From Carnegiea gigantea (taxonomy: Eukaryota; Streptophyta; Magnoliopsida; Caryophyllales; Cactaceae): a stretch of DNA of 64,000 bases. Below the pieces are notes generated by a model that was given only the letters and a program-made list of their open reading frames with translations, was not told the DNA's origin and made no database searches. Shown one piece after another: positions 34,179 to 46,775 of the stretch. The position numbers and the translations under genes were made by a program. Position 1 is the stretch's first letter, and each line of letters begins with the position of its first letter. Location of the stretch: the NCBI GenBank assembly GCA_029747015.1, contig JAKOGI010000436.1, forward strand, positions 395,001 through 459,000. The letters run 5' to 3'.

Positions 34179-36262
34179 ATACAACTAGCCATTGTGAGAT
34201 CCTCTTTTTCATAAAAGGTCCTTATGTGTTGTTCCTAATTGTATTATATACCTACTGAGGAATTGATTATGGACTATGTCCTCATAATTGATGTCATCTT
34301 TGGCGCTAGTTTGTAGTCCTTTTTAGGATAGCATTGAAGGGATCTTTTGTATTCTACCTTGCAGCTCTAAATCGATTATTTACATAACCTTCCCTCATCA
34401 AACTAGTCAAAGGCTTATCCTAGGCTCAATTGATGTTAAAGATGAACATGTCAAAGGATAAAAAAAATGTTGAAAATAGAAATAAAGTGAGTCATTATTC
34501 AAAAAGAAGAAGTTAACAACAATCTTAGAACTGACTAATAAAGAAGGGATGACCATAGGATGGGTAGAATAAAGGTAACTATGAATTTCTCAAAAATTCA
34601 AAGATAAAGGGATTCAAAATCCATGTTGTGCATGTAGGGACCCCAGTAGAAACAAATAGATAGTCGACACCTCTTAAGCTATTTCAATGGAAGAGACGAG
34701 TCTTCCACACTATCTTTATCAGGAGGGGCAATTGAAAGGTTAAATTTTAGTTCTAATTGCGATGCTTACAAAATGAGAACATATTAGAGCATCCAAAATG
34801 GAAAAAAATTTGGAATTATTGATCCCTACTAGGGGTAATAGGTGGACTGATCATCTAATCCTCACACCAAGGTGTGGTTAAATGTCAAGATCATAAACAT
34901 AGTACCAACATTATAGGGAATGCAATGACCATGATGCCCAACATAGGACAGTGGATGACGACCAAGAATACGTTTGGAAGAAGAGCTCAAGAAATTTCAG
35001 AAGAGAAAAGTGATTCAGCTATACTTTGATTTAGCAGTTGAATTACAAATAGAATAGCAACAACTGAGTCTCAACAAGGTGACCTTCTAACCAAAATCAA
35101 TATGACAAGGATAAGAGACGGTCTTCAATAAGACGGATTTAACACAAGCATGTCGTAGCTTACATGAAGCAAGTCCAAGTAAAACAACAAAACTTCATGG
35201 AGCAGGGTGGAGTTCATTTATGAGGAGTGAAATTTGGAAGCAGGAAGAATGATACGATCACGACAATCAGCATTCACCCAAACTAGTGAGAACTAAATTG
35301 CATCGTTAATTAAAAACAAGCTATATAGGCATATTACTATGGATAAATGGGGGTGTAGGGTATATGTATAGATATGCTTTCACAAGAACAAAGAAGAAGA
35401 TGATGAAAATTAATAGTATCCGAATGTCGATAACCATTTATAAAATCAAATAGAAATGTATTCCATATTTAGCAACCAGCTTCAAGGACTAATGAATAAT
35501 GCTAAGAGGGAGCTATAAACACTCTTGAGGCTATAAAACTCTAGAGGTTTGGAATGGATAGTGGAATTAAATAACGTGGGAGAGAAGTAAATTGTAAGGA
35601 TAAGGAAAATGAAATAAATATTACAAATGCTAGAAGAAAGGTGTTAATGCAAAAGTCAGTCGAATTGACGTGTGACATCAGCTAAGATCTTTTGAGCATG
35701 GGTTCGGGAACACAAAGAGTTGTAATAGCAAAGAAATGATACCGATAAATAACACAAGGTGATTAAGGGAGGAGTATATTAATGATTGAAAACAATGAGA
35801 ATATTACTGATATAAGTTTTTTTATGAAAAAAAAAAGCAGGCGGTAGACTTCGATGTGAAGGGAAGTAGTATTACGAGATGGATAGAATAAAGGTGACTG
35901 CAAGTGTAAAAATTTTTAAACTGGAAACAAGAAGGGTTAAATAGTTCCAAATTATTGTAAACAGGAGCAAAATCATTTGATAAGAGTTTGAAAACCAGAC
36001 TAAAGCTGAAATAAACGGTTTAAGTGGTGATAAATGTTTAAAGGAGATCGAATGCCTTTATTAGCAAAGATAAGTGTGTGTACATGGTATCAGCCTAGAT
36101 CAAACTATAAAATTATCCTTCTGTAATGCTCGTAATGGGATTCAACAGGTGCCCTTCACTAACTATATAGAAATCCACATTTAGGTTTATGTGGTTATAA
36201 GAAAAAGAGTCATGACGGCTCCCAGTTCATCCCTAAGGATCAGAAGAAAAAATAAAATTCAA
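34179..36262. other. Unassigned AT-rich DNA between G and C
   Basis: About 2 kb with no motif of gag, pol, LTR ends or a host gene. The words GGATAGAATAAAGGTGACT and a close variant occur near 35880 and 34558, which hints at an old internal duplication. Probably a heavily decayed mobile element; unproven. Confidence 0.4.
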
Positions 36263-37473
36263 GGTCCATAAGTGCACAGGTATCGTAATATAAATTAAAA
36301 GATCATCCTCAGGGACCAAAGTAATCTATCGAGTCAACAACCTATTGAAATTGCTAAGCTATCAATTCTTTTCAAAGAATCAATTTAACTAAACTAGTTA
36401 ACTATTTGGAAATCAATCAAAGTAAGGCATCCAGGAATTTTGTTCACTAAGTAAAGAGTTAGATCATAGAATTAAGCACACACTTTTCATAGATTGAACG
36501 ATTCAAGGAATTGCAATCGAATTGAAATGAACTAAATTGCCTAAACAAATTAAACTAACACTCTCTCAAGTGTCTTTGATTTAGTCTAGGTTGAAAATCT
36601 ATGAATGCTAAGTTTCCTCTTCACAAGCAATTCTCTTTCGAGTTTGGCTAATTAGGTTCTATCAAGGTGATCTAATAGTGAGTTTCACCTTTGAGTCCTT
36701 CAACCTACTACCTAACATAGGCAAGCAAAATTGGCCAAATTTCACTCATAACATTTCAATCTCAAGATAGACATGAATCATTTCAATCATGAAACAAGCA
36801 CAAGATTTCAAGGATAAAGGGTCCAATTACAATACTATGGCTAACAAATCCCTAGATTAGATAAAACTACTTACTTATATTTCTAATTCAACTAAAATAA
36901 TAGTTTAAAAACAAATTCAAAGGAAGAGAAGAAAGTTTTACAACAATGGCAGCTCTTGAATTGTGTGACAATCTTCAAGCCTCCAAGAGCAAAGCTTCAC
37001 CCTTCAAATCTCAAAAACTAAACTAAACTAAACTAAACTAAATTCTAACTAGGAGGGATGTGAGAATAGAAGTGAAATGACTTTTTTGGTTGCTTCCCTC
37101 CCTTCAAGAGCCTTAGAAAACGCCCTTATAAGCAGCAAATAGAGTATCCTCAGCCGCACAATGAAGAAAGACGAAGAGGCTAGCAGTTACAGGCTCACCA
37201 TGGTCCGTGGCAACCACCACGGTTGGACTGTAGTCTGCTCTTCTCTTGCTCGACGGGCATAGGGCTTGGAGTACCTCTGTGACAGGTCAATAAGCACTCA
37301 AAATTGGGGTCATATGCTAGGTCAAATGGTATAAAATCCTGCAAATACCATCAAAGAACTATACCCAAGCATAAAACAAGAATAGAAGTATAAATTATGA
37401 CGTTAAGCTTAAATATTCCCGAAAAGGTGCTATAAAAACATCCTAGAAATTAAGTATATAAAAGCACTTATCA
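36263..37473 (-). repeat. 3' LTR of element C
   Basis: 1,211 bp. The left edge is GGTCCATAAGTG (TG changed to GG), the right edge GCACTTATCA, next to the tract AAGGGGGAGTT on the minus strand. Contains AAACT repeats (37017-37040) and a CACGG-rich patch near 37197-37235. Confidence 0.88.
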
Positions 37474-37484
37474 AACTCCCCCTT
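37474..37484 (-). other. Polypurine tract of element C
   Basis: Minus strand AAGGGGGAGTT directly before the 3' LTR. A second, similar tract lies at about 39188-39200. Confidence 0.8.
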
Positions 37485-39180
37485 GCTTGAATCCTTGCTT
37501 GTTCCTAAGCAATACTAAGATAGAACATTATTCACAACCTCCTCAGGATCGACATTGACAGCAACTCAATAGCAAAGTCGATCCAAACTTAGCCCCAAAG
37601 TACAAAAATCATGAAACAAATAGACTAGCAAATAAAGTTTTTTAATAGACCACAATGTCGAGCTTGAGTCAACCTCCCAAATCATCAAATACAATCACAT
37701 CAACATAAAAAATGGAGCCAATAATGTTGGTAGAACTGCACTATAGTTATGTGGCACTCATCATGCATGTGTTTCAAAATGTAGGAAGGTTCCCTCATTC
37801 CATAGACTCAAGTCTACCATAAGCTTGATAAAACTCTGTAACACCCTATCACTAGCATGCAATACACATTAGACAATCATGAGGACTTTTATAAGAGTAT
37901 AATGGGGCCATGGGTAAAGATAAGAGGGGAACGAATGTTTTGGAAATATGGAGCTAGAAGCGTTAAACTAAGAGCTAAACACTTCTAATGCACTGATGCA
38001 ACGTTCTCTTTCAACCAATACAATTCAACTGCAAAATACATCCCCTCTCACTACTAAATGAAGAGAGGATATATGCTATTTATAATCCAAACAAGGCCAA
38101 CACTTCTTCTTTTTTTGTTTCTTTGTCTTCTTTGTTCTTTTATTTCTTTTTTTTTTTTGCTTCTTTTTGTGCCCTTTTGTTTTTTTTCTTTTGGCCAAGG
38201 GAATTCATATCAAACTTGAATTTTAACTCTTCTCCAATCTATGTACAATAACACAAGCGATTTCTTATGTCTAACATAAGAACATAAATCCCTCCACCAG
38301 CAACCAACCAAATCCACCAAAAAGAATCTCAATACACCTTATTAACTCCCAATCAAACTTGATGTATGAGGATGAAATGCTCCTATAGTCCTAGCTTAAG
38401 GGCAAGATAATTAATTGGGCCAAAGGTTATGTTCGGAGGTTCAAATCAATAAAAATGGATATAAACTCAAAGGGGCTAGCAAGAGATATATAATGCATAA
38501 CAAGGGTGGTTATTTGGCCTTTTGGGTTAACAAGTCAAAGAATGCTCAATCATGTTGCCTAAATGCATATGCGAAATGTGATCTTGAATGAGAGTCAAAG
38601 CAAGTTCTAGAGAAATGATGTCAAGGAAGAGTCGCTCATGAATTGACAAGAGACTAAATTGATAAATTAGTTTTTCAAAAGCTCAAAGCCTTACGGGACA
38701 TCTACTAAGGCCATACCTAGCTCATTAGTAGACATATGCTAACATTCATATAAAGAGTCATGGGATAATCAATTCGCACTCAACATATGGTCAAAACATG
38801 AAGCTCATTTTCGCAAATTCATTCTCAAACACTTTTATGCACAAATTGGGCAAATCAAAGGATCAATCTAAACCAAAGAAGTTTACCTTAGTCTATAAAG
38901 ATCATCATCAGAGGATTTTTCTTTTTTTTTCATTTTTTTCCATAATGAATGCATGCTCATAATAACGATACCAAGAAAATGCAAAAACTATGAAAAGAAA
39001 CTATTAAAAAAAAACTAAAATGCAACCTAAGGTGAAAATAAACCGAAATGTACTTCTAACATGCTTTAACTGCATAAAATTAAAACCTACAAGGCAACTC
39101 TAAATGCAAACATGAACAATATATACAATGAATACACAAGCACACACTAAACCAAGTCAGACTTCAGATGCCATCAAATA
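37485..39180 (-). other. Non-coding 3' region of element C
   Basis: Between the env-like frame and the 3' LTR. Low-complexity T-runs at 38105-38190 and 38915-38940; no supportable frame. A long non-coding stretch here is normal for Athila-type elements. Confidence 0.65.
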
Positions 39181-39299
39181 ACTGACTAACTCCCCCCTGC
39201 TTAAACAAAACATTGTCCTCAATGTGAGCACAGAGTAGAAAAGGATAGGGGAGTAGCAAGAAGTAATCAGAAGGGAGGTGGTTGACCGTAAGAGATATG

Positions 39300-40560
39300 C
39301 CAATCTCACCAGGTCTCTAAACAAGCCTTAGAATCCCGAAAGTATTGGGTCTGGGTAGCAAGCATCCCACGGAGCTCATCATGTCGCTCTTGGACAAAGG
39401 CACGAAGAGCAGCATTCTCAGATACAACATAGGCTTGAAGGGACACTTGCTCCTCCTAAATGGACCTAGGGGTGGCTTTGAGGTTCGCATAATCGTTGGT
39501 GGGTGGGTGGGAAGAGGAACTAGGTCTGGCCTGAGAAGTAAATGGGGGTGGAGGAGGTATGGGTTGAACAACCTCGGCATCGCCAAGCACCCATTGAAGG
39601 TCACCCTGATGAAATAAGATGGTTTAATCAACATTGGGAAACGGCAGAAGCCGATCCCTAAGGTAAATCCAGTACAAATGTCTAGCCTCTACTTTATAAA
39701 AGTTCATTATCTCAAAAGCGGCTTGATCAAGCCGCTCAGACCCAAAAACTCGATCCTCAGGGTTGGGCTCAACACCCAAAAATCTAGCAATGGTGGTGAT
39801 GATACCACCAATAACTATCCTGCCCTTACTGCTAACAGCAACACTGTACAATTGTCGGCCAAGAACGCCCCAGGATCAGTTTGGACACCATTAAGCATAT
39901 AGGATAGAAAATATAACTCAGACAATCTCGGAACATTCAAACTATTATCCCGATCAAAAAACAACAAGCGAGAATACGCTGGGCTACCCGAATGCAAGGG
40001 CTCTGAATACGGGTGCACTTGGAAGAACTAGTACTGTACCTAATACTCCCTGAAAGCTTGCCCCAAAATACATTTGGATTAAATTTCGGGGGACTTAAAG
40101 GTTTGGTAAATCCATGCTAGGTGGAAAACCAAATATACTATTGAAGGTACCTAAGTTCAACTCATCAAATTGCCCTTGCACATAAAAGGAAATATACCCC
40201 GCTTGACATTAAGGCCCTTGAGTGACCTCAATGTACAAAGCGCTCAGAAATTCGAAGGTGAGGTCTCAATACGTATGCTCTTTAATCTTAATAAAATATC
40301 CCATGCCCCCGTGCAAACAACCACCGTATATCATCCAACAATTCTAAATGGCCTAATAATTCCTCATCATAATAATGAGTTACCACAACCATTCGTTCAT
40401 TCAAGCAAGTATATCTAGCAACATGTTCGGGGTTAGTTAAACTAAGAGGATGAGGAATGTTACCTTGGGCTCGTGCGTTGGTGGAAATTCGGGATGTCCA
40501 TTGAGGCCGGAATGGTGCTTAGCTAGATGTTCCTGCCTCCTTGATGCTCCTTTGTCTCTT
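39300..40560 (-). pseudogene. Env-like (putative plant transposon protein) frame of element C
   Basis: On the minus strand, in pieces: GYISFYVQGQFDELNLGTFNS near 40150-40200; SLNVPRLSELYFLSYMLNGV (39815-40018); GRIVIGGIITTIARFLGVEP and ERLDQAAFEIMNF (39624-39851); then a proline-rich part and ENAALRAFVQERHDELRGML near 39350-39420. This is the domain found downstream of integrase in Athila-type elements and usually named putative plant transposon protein; it has been compared to env by position only. Several frameshifts and stops; no signal peptide or membrane segment can be claimed. The start is not determined. Confidence 0.75.
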
Positions 40561-41249
40561 GGTGGGTACTATGGTTTCAAAATGTGAGAAAATTGAACTA
40601 AAAATAAGATGTGAGAAAGAAAAATGAAGAGTTTAGGTGAAAAATAAGGAAGAACTATAGAGAGAAAGAGATGGCTATAGAGGATGGGTGAAGGTGAGAT
40701 GAACTAGGAGAAGAAAATGGTGAAAAGAGATGAAATTGCTGGGAGAAAGATAAAGATCAAGTGAAAAGGAAAGGTTTTAAGCGAAAATGGTTAGAAATGA
40801 GGGAGAAATTAAAGGTGTAACAAATGGAGGTTTTAGAAAGAAAAAGAGGGAGGTAGAGAGAGAAAGAGCCGAGGTTGAAGATGATTTTGGGGAAAGGGAA
40901 GGGGCACTGCGGTCAAAACCCTTGACCGCGACCCGTAGCAGACCACTACGGTCAGATCGTGGTGTCTGCTGGACACCTAATTTTTTTTGTTTTGCTAGGT
41001 AGGCATGCCACGGGCCGTATTTGAGTGATATGGACCATGGTGCCCATCATTTTTGCTTCCTTTTTTTTTCCTTGTGTTTTCTTCTCTTTTTTTTCTTTCT
41101 TCTCTCTCCTCTTTTTTTTTTTTTAATATCTTCTTCTCTCTTTTTTTTTCTTTATTTATTTTTCACTCTTTTTTTATTTAGGGAAAACTACCTAAAAAGA
41201 GAATCAAAGCTATAAAAGGGGCTTGGGTTGCCTCCCACTAAGCGCTCTT
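40561..41249 (-). other. Purine-rich spacer between integrase and the env-like frame of C
   Basis: 41045-41190 is almost pure pyrimidine on the plus strand (purine on the transcript strand), and 40600-40900 is GA-rich on the plus strand. No frame. In Athila-type elements the env-like product is thought to need a subgenomic RNA; no splice site was assigned. Confidence 0.55.
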
Positions 41250-42579
41250 TTAAGGTCAAGAGCTTGACCATGCTTTTATATGCGGTCTGGATCAATAAGA
41301 ATATGGGCGACGACTTTGTCAATGGGGTCACCCACTAGATAAGCCTTGAGCCGCTATCCATTTACCTTGAATGCACTGGAGGATTCACTCCATACATCTA
41401 CTTACTCGAAAATAATTTCAGCTTAGAATGGAACAAAAAGACCATGTCACCTTCCTCAAATCTCTTCTTCAAAAGGTGCTTATCGTGCCATTTCTTAGTC
41501 CTTTCCTTGTAAATGCGGGAGCTCTTGTAAGCCTCTAATCTTAGCTCATCGAGCTCACATAATTGCAAAGCCCGCTTCTCACTAGCCACCTTGAGATCAA
41601 AATTGAGTATCTTAATTGTCTAATGGGCTTTGTGTTCCAACTCGACCGACAAATGACAAGACTTCCCAAATATTAAGTAGTAAGGGCTAGTGCCTAAAGG
41701 AGTCTTATAAGTGGTTCGGTAGGCGCAAAGAGCATCGTCAAATTTCAAAGACTAATCACTTTTTGGGATCTATCCACCATCTTTCCAAAATACTCTTCAA
41801 TTCTTGGTTAGATAGCTCGACCTGGCCACTCGTCTGGGTATGATAGGGCATAGCAACTTTATGAAAGGCCTTATACTTCTTCAAAAGTGACTCAAGTGGT
41901 TTGCTATAAAAGTGAGTCCCATTGTCACTCAAAAGAGCTCTTAGTGTGCCAAATCTCGTAAAAATATTTTTCCAGAGGAACTTTATGACAACTTTGGAAT
42001 CATTGGTTGGGGTGGCAATGGCTTCCACCCACTTATAGACATAGTCAATCGCAATGAGGATGTAGAGATTATTGTGGGAAGGAGGAAAGGGTGCCATGAA
42101 GTCAATTCCCCATATATCAAACAACTCCACTTAAGAATGCTACTTTAAGGCATCTCATATCGCTTGGAAATGTTCCCTGTTCTTTGGCATCTGTCACAAG
42201 TCATAACAAATTTCCTTGCATCTTTGAAGAGAGTCGGCCAATAGAAACCCGCTTAGAGTACCTTTGCAATAGTCTTGTTCGGGCCAAGGTGTCCACCACA
42301 ATTCGAAGCATGACAATGGTGTGGGACATTATGAACTTTATCCTCCAGAAAGCATCTTCTGTATATCCCATCTCCACACAGTTTGTGGAGGAGATGTTCC
42401 TTCCACATATAATATTTAGCGCCAAAAAGGAATTTCTTCTTCTGTTGATAAGATAACCCAGGAGGTAGCACCCCACACACCTTGAAATTCACCAAATCGG
42501 CATACCATGGGGAGGCCTGGTGAGAAATGGCTAATAGTTGATCATTTGGGAAAGAATCATCAATTTTATAGCTCTTCAC
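41250..42579 (-). pseudogene. Element C integrase remnant
   Basis: Minus strand: zinc-binding part with HHCHASNCGGHLGPNKT (42253-42579); catalytic core (41756-42130) with [12 protein letters not shown] (first Asp), LLSDNGTHF (second Asp) and [16 protein letters not shown] (Glu), so the DDE residues are still readable; C-terminal part (41398-41589) with LQLCELDELRLEAY and RTKKWHDKHLLKK. These match Athila/Tat integrases. Frameshifts separate the three pieces. Confidence 0.9.
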
Positions 42580-43940
42580 TAGGAGTGACCTCGGGGCCTA
42601 GGCGGGATAAGTGATCTGCCACCACATTCTCCATTCCGGACTTATCTTTGGTCTCTAAATTGAACTCTTGGAGGAGAAGAACCCATCGGATGAGGTGCCG
42701 TTTTGAGTCGGTCTTCTTCATTAAGTGCATCAGAGCAGCATGATCAGTGAAAACAAGAACCTTGGAGTTGATCAAGTAAGATCGGAATTTTTCCAAAGCA
42801 AATGCAACCGCTAGGAACTCCTTCTCCGTCGTGGCATAATTGATTTAAGTCTCATTAAGAGTTCGGCTTGCATAGTAGATAGTATATGGCTTGTTGTCCT
42901 TCCTTTGGCCTAGAACTACCCCCAATGCATAATCACTCGCATCACACATCACCTCAAAAGGGAGCCCCCAATCCGGGGGTTGCATCACCAGCACTGTAAT
43001 CAATGCCTCTTTTAGCCTCAGAAAAGCACTCAAGCATTCTTCATTAAAATGAAAAGGCATGTCCTTTACAAGAAAATGGGTGAGTGCTTTTGCAATTTTT
43101 GAAAAATCTTTTATGAATCGCCGGTAAAAACCGACATGTCCAAGAAAACTCCTCAAACCCTTTACAAAAGTTAGTGGTGGTGATTTTTCAATCACCTCTA
43201 CCTTTGCTTTGTCAACCTCAATGCCCTTATTAGAGATAATATGACCTAATACAATCCACTCTTGTACCATAAAATGACACTTTTGCTAATTCAAGACCAA
43301 ATTTGTAACTTCACATCTTTACAAGACCTTGGCCAAATTATTCAAGCAATGGTCAAACGTTGTACCATACACCGAAAAATAATCCATAAAGACTTCCATA
43401 ATGTCCTCAATAAAATTAGAGAAAATATCCATCATATAATGTTGGAAAGTAGCGAGGGCATGACATAGCCCAAATGGCATTCTCCTATAAGCGAATGTAC
43501 CATAAGGATATGTAAAGGTGGTCTTTTTTTGGTCACTAGGATGAATACGAATTTGAAAAAAAACTCGAATATCCATCTAAGCAACAAAAATATGAATTTA
43601 TAGCCAACCTTTCAAGCATTTGGTCTACAAAGGGAAGGGGGAAATGGTCTTTTGGGTGGCCTTATTCAATTTCCAATAGTCAATACACATACGCCATCCC
43701 GTGCAGTCCTAATAGGAATTAGCTCATTGTTTCATTTTTGATGACCATCTGTCCCCCTTTCTTAGGTACTACATGGACCCAGCTTGCCCACTTACTATCG
43801 GAGATAAGGTAGATAATAACGGCTTTAAGTAATTTCAATTTTTCCTTCTTAACTACCTCTCGCATATTAGGATTCAACCTTCTTTGGTGCTCAATTAAGG
43901 GCTTATGGTTATCTTCCGTCAAAATACGATGCATGTACAC
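42566..43940 (-). pseudogene. Element C reverse transcriptase and RNase H remnant
   Basis: Minus strand: RT start with KPLIEHQRRLNPNMREVVKK and VVPKKGG (43719-43940); RT centre with RRMPFGLCHALATFQ and the catalytic box VFMDYFSVYG (43319-43576), where the second Asp of the usual MDDF is Tyr; thumb and RNase H start with FLGHVGFYRRFIKDFSKIAK and CDASDYALGVVLGQR (42845-43270); RNase H end with VVADHLSRL (42566-42796). Order and motifs are typical of the Athila/Tat branch. Broken by frameshifts and inactive. Confidence 0.92.
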
Positions 43941-44200
43941 AGACGGGTGAATTCATTTTAGATCGTTAAGAGTATATCCTATGGCCTTACAATGCATTAT
44001 AAGTACTCTAAGCAAAGAGTCAATTGGAGACGCACTTAGACTTGCATTAATAATCACAGGATAGGTAGAATTAGGCCCGATATACTCATACCTTAAAGAA
44101 GAGGAAGAGGTTTCAATTCTACCTAGGGAGCGTGCTCTTCATCAGACGAGGACTTTGCATCACTTCGTAAGGTTTTGACTTTAGCTAGCATAGGTGGAAC

Positions 44201-44905
44201 TTATGGAGATGCTTCCAAAAATTGAGCACACATTGCCACTTTGGGATTTGTATCCTTAGTAGAACTATCATTCAACATACAATGTTCACGAGGGTCATCA
44301 GATTCATGATTAGAAATGGTTTCTTGTACCAAACTATCAACCATATGAATCATATGGCATTCATCAGAAATGGAAGGAAATTTAGAAGTCTTAAACAAAT
44401 TGAACTCCACATGATCATCACCCACATCAAAACACAATTTACCATTTTTGACAACAATACGGCATCTGACGGTGGCCAAGAAAGGCCTCCCAAGGACGAT
44501 GGGATTGTGCGTATCCTCTTCCATCTCTAGTATCATAAAGTCCACTGGAATATATAAATCTCCTACCTTAATAGGGACATCCTCTAAAATACCAATAGGG
44601 TATTTCACAGAATAATCTGCTAATTGTAGGGAAATAGTGGTAGGTCTCATTTCTCTTAAATCCAGCTTTTCACATAAAGAAATGGGTATCAAACTCACAC
44701 TTGACCCCAAATCACACAAAGCACGTTCAATAGATATATTTCCTAACAAACAAGGAATTGAGAAACTACCGGGATCCTTAAGCTTAGCGGGAAGCTTGTT
44801 TTCGATCGTGGTGCTACCCTCTTCCGTCAAGGGAACAGTCTTATGCTCCTCTAGCTTTCTTTTATTAGATAAAATTTCTTTCAAAAACTTTGCATAAGAG
44901 GGCAT
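44201..44905 (-). pseudogene. Element C protease region
   Basis: A 234-codon stretch on the minus strand without an internal stop. Residues near 65-85 hold RALCDLGSSVSLIPISLC, the Athila/Tat form of the aspartic-protease active site (D-L-G), and LGRPFLATVR near 139 is the conserved late motif. This is the best-preserved piece of C. It was part of a gag-pol frame and is not a free gene; the first Met is not a real start. Confidence 0.88.
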
Positions 44906-44911
44906 TTGAGA

Positions 44912-46623
44912 TCAGGCATCAGTAAATGGGATATTAATGTATAGTTTCTTCAAGACCTCTGAAAACTTCCCAAACTGCAAATCAAGCTTAGCCTTAGCCC
45001 TTTTTTGAGGGAATGGTAAAGGCAGAGTGTAAAGTTTGGGGGAAGGTTGCTTAGAGTCTTTAGGAGCCATATCAGCATACTTTACAACATCATCATTATG
45101 AAAATCATTAGAAGGAATAAACACCTCTTTCTCAACAATCTCAACATTGTCATTATGCTTATGATGGAAAGGCTCATCATTGCTTACCCCTTTAAGTCCC
45201 TCAAGTTGTCTACCCCCCTCTTAGGATCATGGCGTTGCATTGATCCCTAGGATTTGGCTTTGGCGTACTTGGGAATCTACCATGGGGTATAGATAAAGAG
45301 CTAGCTTGATGTACAATTTGGGCTTTCAACATCTTGTTATAAGTTGTAAGTACATCAACCTTAGAGGCTAATTGCTTTATATACTCATCTTGCTTTTGTT
45401 GCGCCAAAAGCATACTCTCCATCATGGCCTGTAGGTTGCACTTTTAGTGAGCTTGTTGGGAAAAAGGAGGTCTTTAAAATCTAGGAGGTTGCCTAGCATT
45501 CATTTGGGGCATTGTGGAAGGGTTAGGCCTATATGAGAAATTTGGATGGCTTCTCCAACTCGGATTGTAAGTGTTTGAATAAGGATCATTGGCCAGTCTC
45601 AGGTTGAAACTATTGACATAGTTGATTTGGTCGCTAGTGTTTTGGGCAAAAGGACTCCCAACTTGGCAATTCTCAGTCAAATGGTCAATGGAACCACATA
45701 TTTCACATGATAGTGGAGAGGCACTAGAATTCATGGCATGCACATTTAATCGTTCCAACCTTTTGAGTCATAGCATCTACTTTAGCATTAAGTAGAGTAA
45801 GTGCATCAACTTCAAGCTTACCTCCAACCCACTTGGGTTGGCTTCATTCGTTGGACCATTGAAAATTGTTAAACATCATCTCCTCAATCAAATTATAGGC
45901 CTCGTCTTCAATCTTATTCATCAAAGTTCCCCTTGCTCCTGCATCAATAGTGGACCTTACAGGTTAGGTTACACCATTGTAGAAAGCTTGAACAATCATC
46001 CATTGTTGAAGGCTATGGTCAGGGCACAACCGCAACAGGTCTTTGAACTGTTCCCAAGCCTCATAGAGTGTGTCATCATCCTTTTAGGTAAAGTTGGTGA
46101 TTTGGTTCCTCAAACTTACCGTTTTGCTTGGTGGGAAGAATTTGATAAGGAAAGCTCTAGTAACCTCATCCCATGGGCTAATACACCTAGGAGGTAAAGA
46201 ATACAGCCATGCTCTCGCCTTATCCCTAAGTGAGAAGGGACATAGCTGCAGTCAAATGGCATCGGTGGAGACTCCGTTAAGCTTCAATGTGTTACACACC
46301 TCTAAAAAGATCGAGAAGTGTAAGTTCGGATCATCCAAAGGGGTGCCTCTAAATTGGGATTGTTGCACCATGGAAATAAGAGCCGGTTTGAGCTCAAAAT
46401 TATTTGCCTCAACGTTAGGACGAATGATGCTTAAGGCGATGCCTTGGACTCCTGGAGTAATAAAATCTCTAAGCATCCTTCTTTGGTCACCTCCTCCTCT
46501 TGCCATATTTCGTGGGGTCCTTCTAGCCTTGCGTCTTTGTTCCTCAAGTTTTTGCTTCTTACTCCTTAAATGGAAAGTCCTCTCAATCTCAGGATCGGGT
46601 TCATATAGAAATTGATTTCTCAT
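44912..46623 (-). pseudogene. Element C gag remnant
   Basis: ATG at 46623 (MRNQFLYEPDPEIERTFHLR). The capsid part includes ANNFELKPALISMVQQSQFRG and LHFSIFLEVCNTLKLNGV (46252-46623), then, after frameshifts, FYNGVT and NLIEEMMFNNFQW (about 45850-46000). The zinc knuckle is CEICGSIDHLTENC (45474-45758). The tail (44912-45425) has a coiled-coil-like stretch and LQFGKFSEVLKKLYINIPF. All are characteristic of Athila gag. At least three breaks. Confidence 0.9.
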
Positions 46624-46744
46624 AAAGAAGGAAAGATTCCTACAATCACAACCTCGAACACTACAACCGCAATCAAAAAGAGAAAGGAAAATAAAGTAAA
46701 ACACTTAGTCAATTTTATAAGACTAACTCAATAGGTAACAATTT

Positions 46745-46764
46745 GGTCCCTAGCAATGGTGCCA
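46745..46764 (-). other. Primer-binding site of element C (tRNA-Asp type)
   Basis: Minus strand TGGCACCATTGCTAGGGACC. Compared with the TGGCGCCGTTGCCGGGG site of active relatives, the differences are CpG-to-TpG/CpA type changes, as expected for a methylated, decaying copy. Eleven bases separate it from the assigned LTR edge. Confidence 0.8.
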
Positions 46765-46775
46765 AAAACTTAACA

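Noticed and set aside
34540..35910. Two similar stretches (GGTAGAATAAAGGTAACT near 34558 and GGATAGAATAAAGGTGACT near 35880) as a possible repeat pair
   Set aside because: Similarity fades within about 20 bases on either side; too short to claim a duplication.
38100..41190. Long T-rich and CT-rich tracts as a CRISPR or regulatory array
   Set aside because: No spaced repeats; they are low-complexity tracts in the non-coding parts of an Athila-type element, and CRISPR is not expected in plant DNA.
46094..46615. A 173-codon plus-strand frame in the C gag region
   Set aside because: The opposite strand carries clear Athila gag sequence; this is its antisense shadow.
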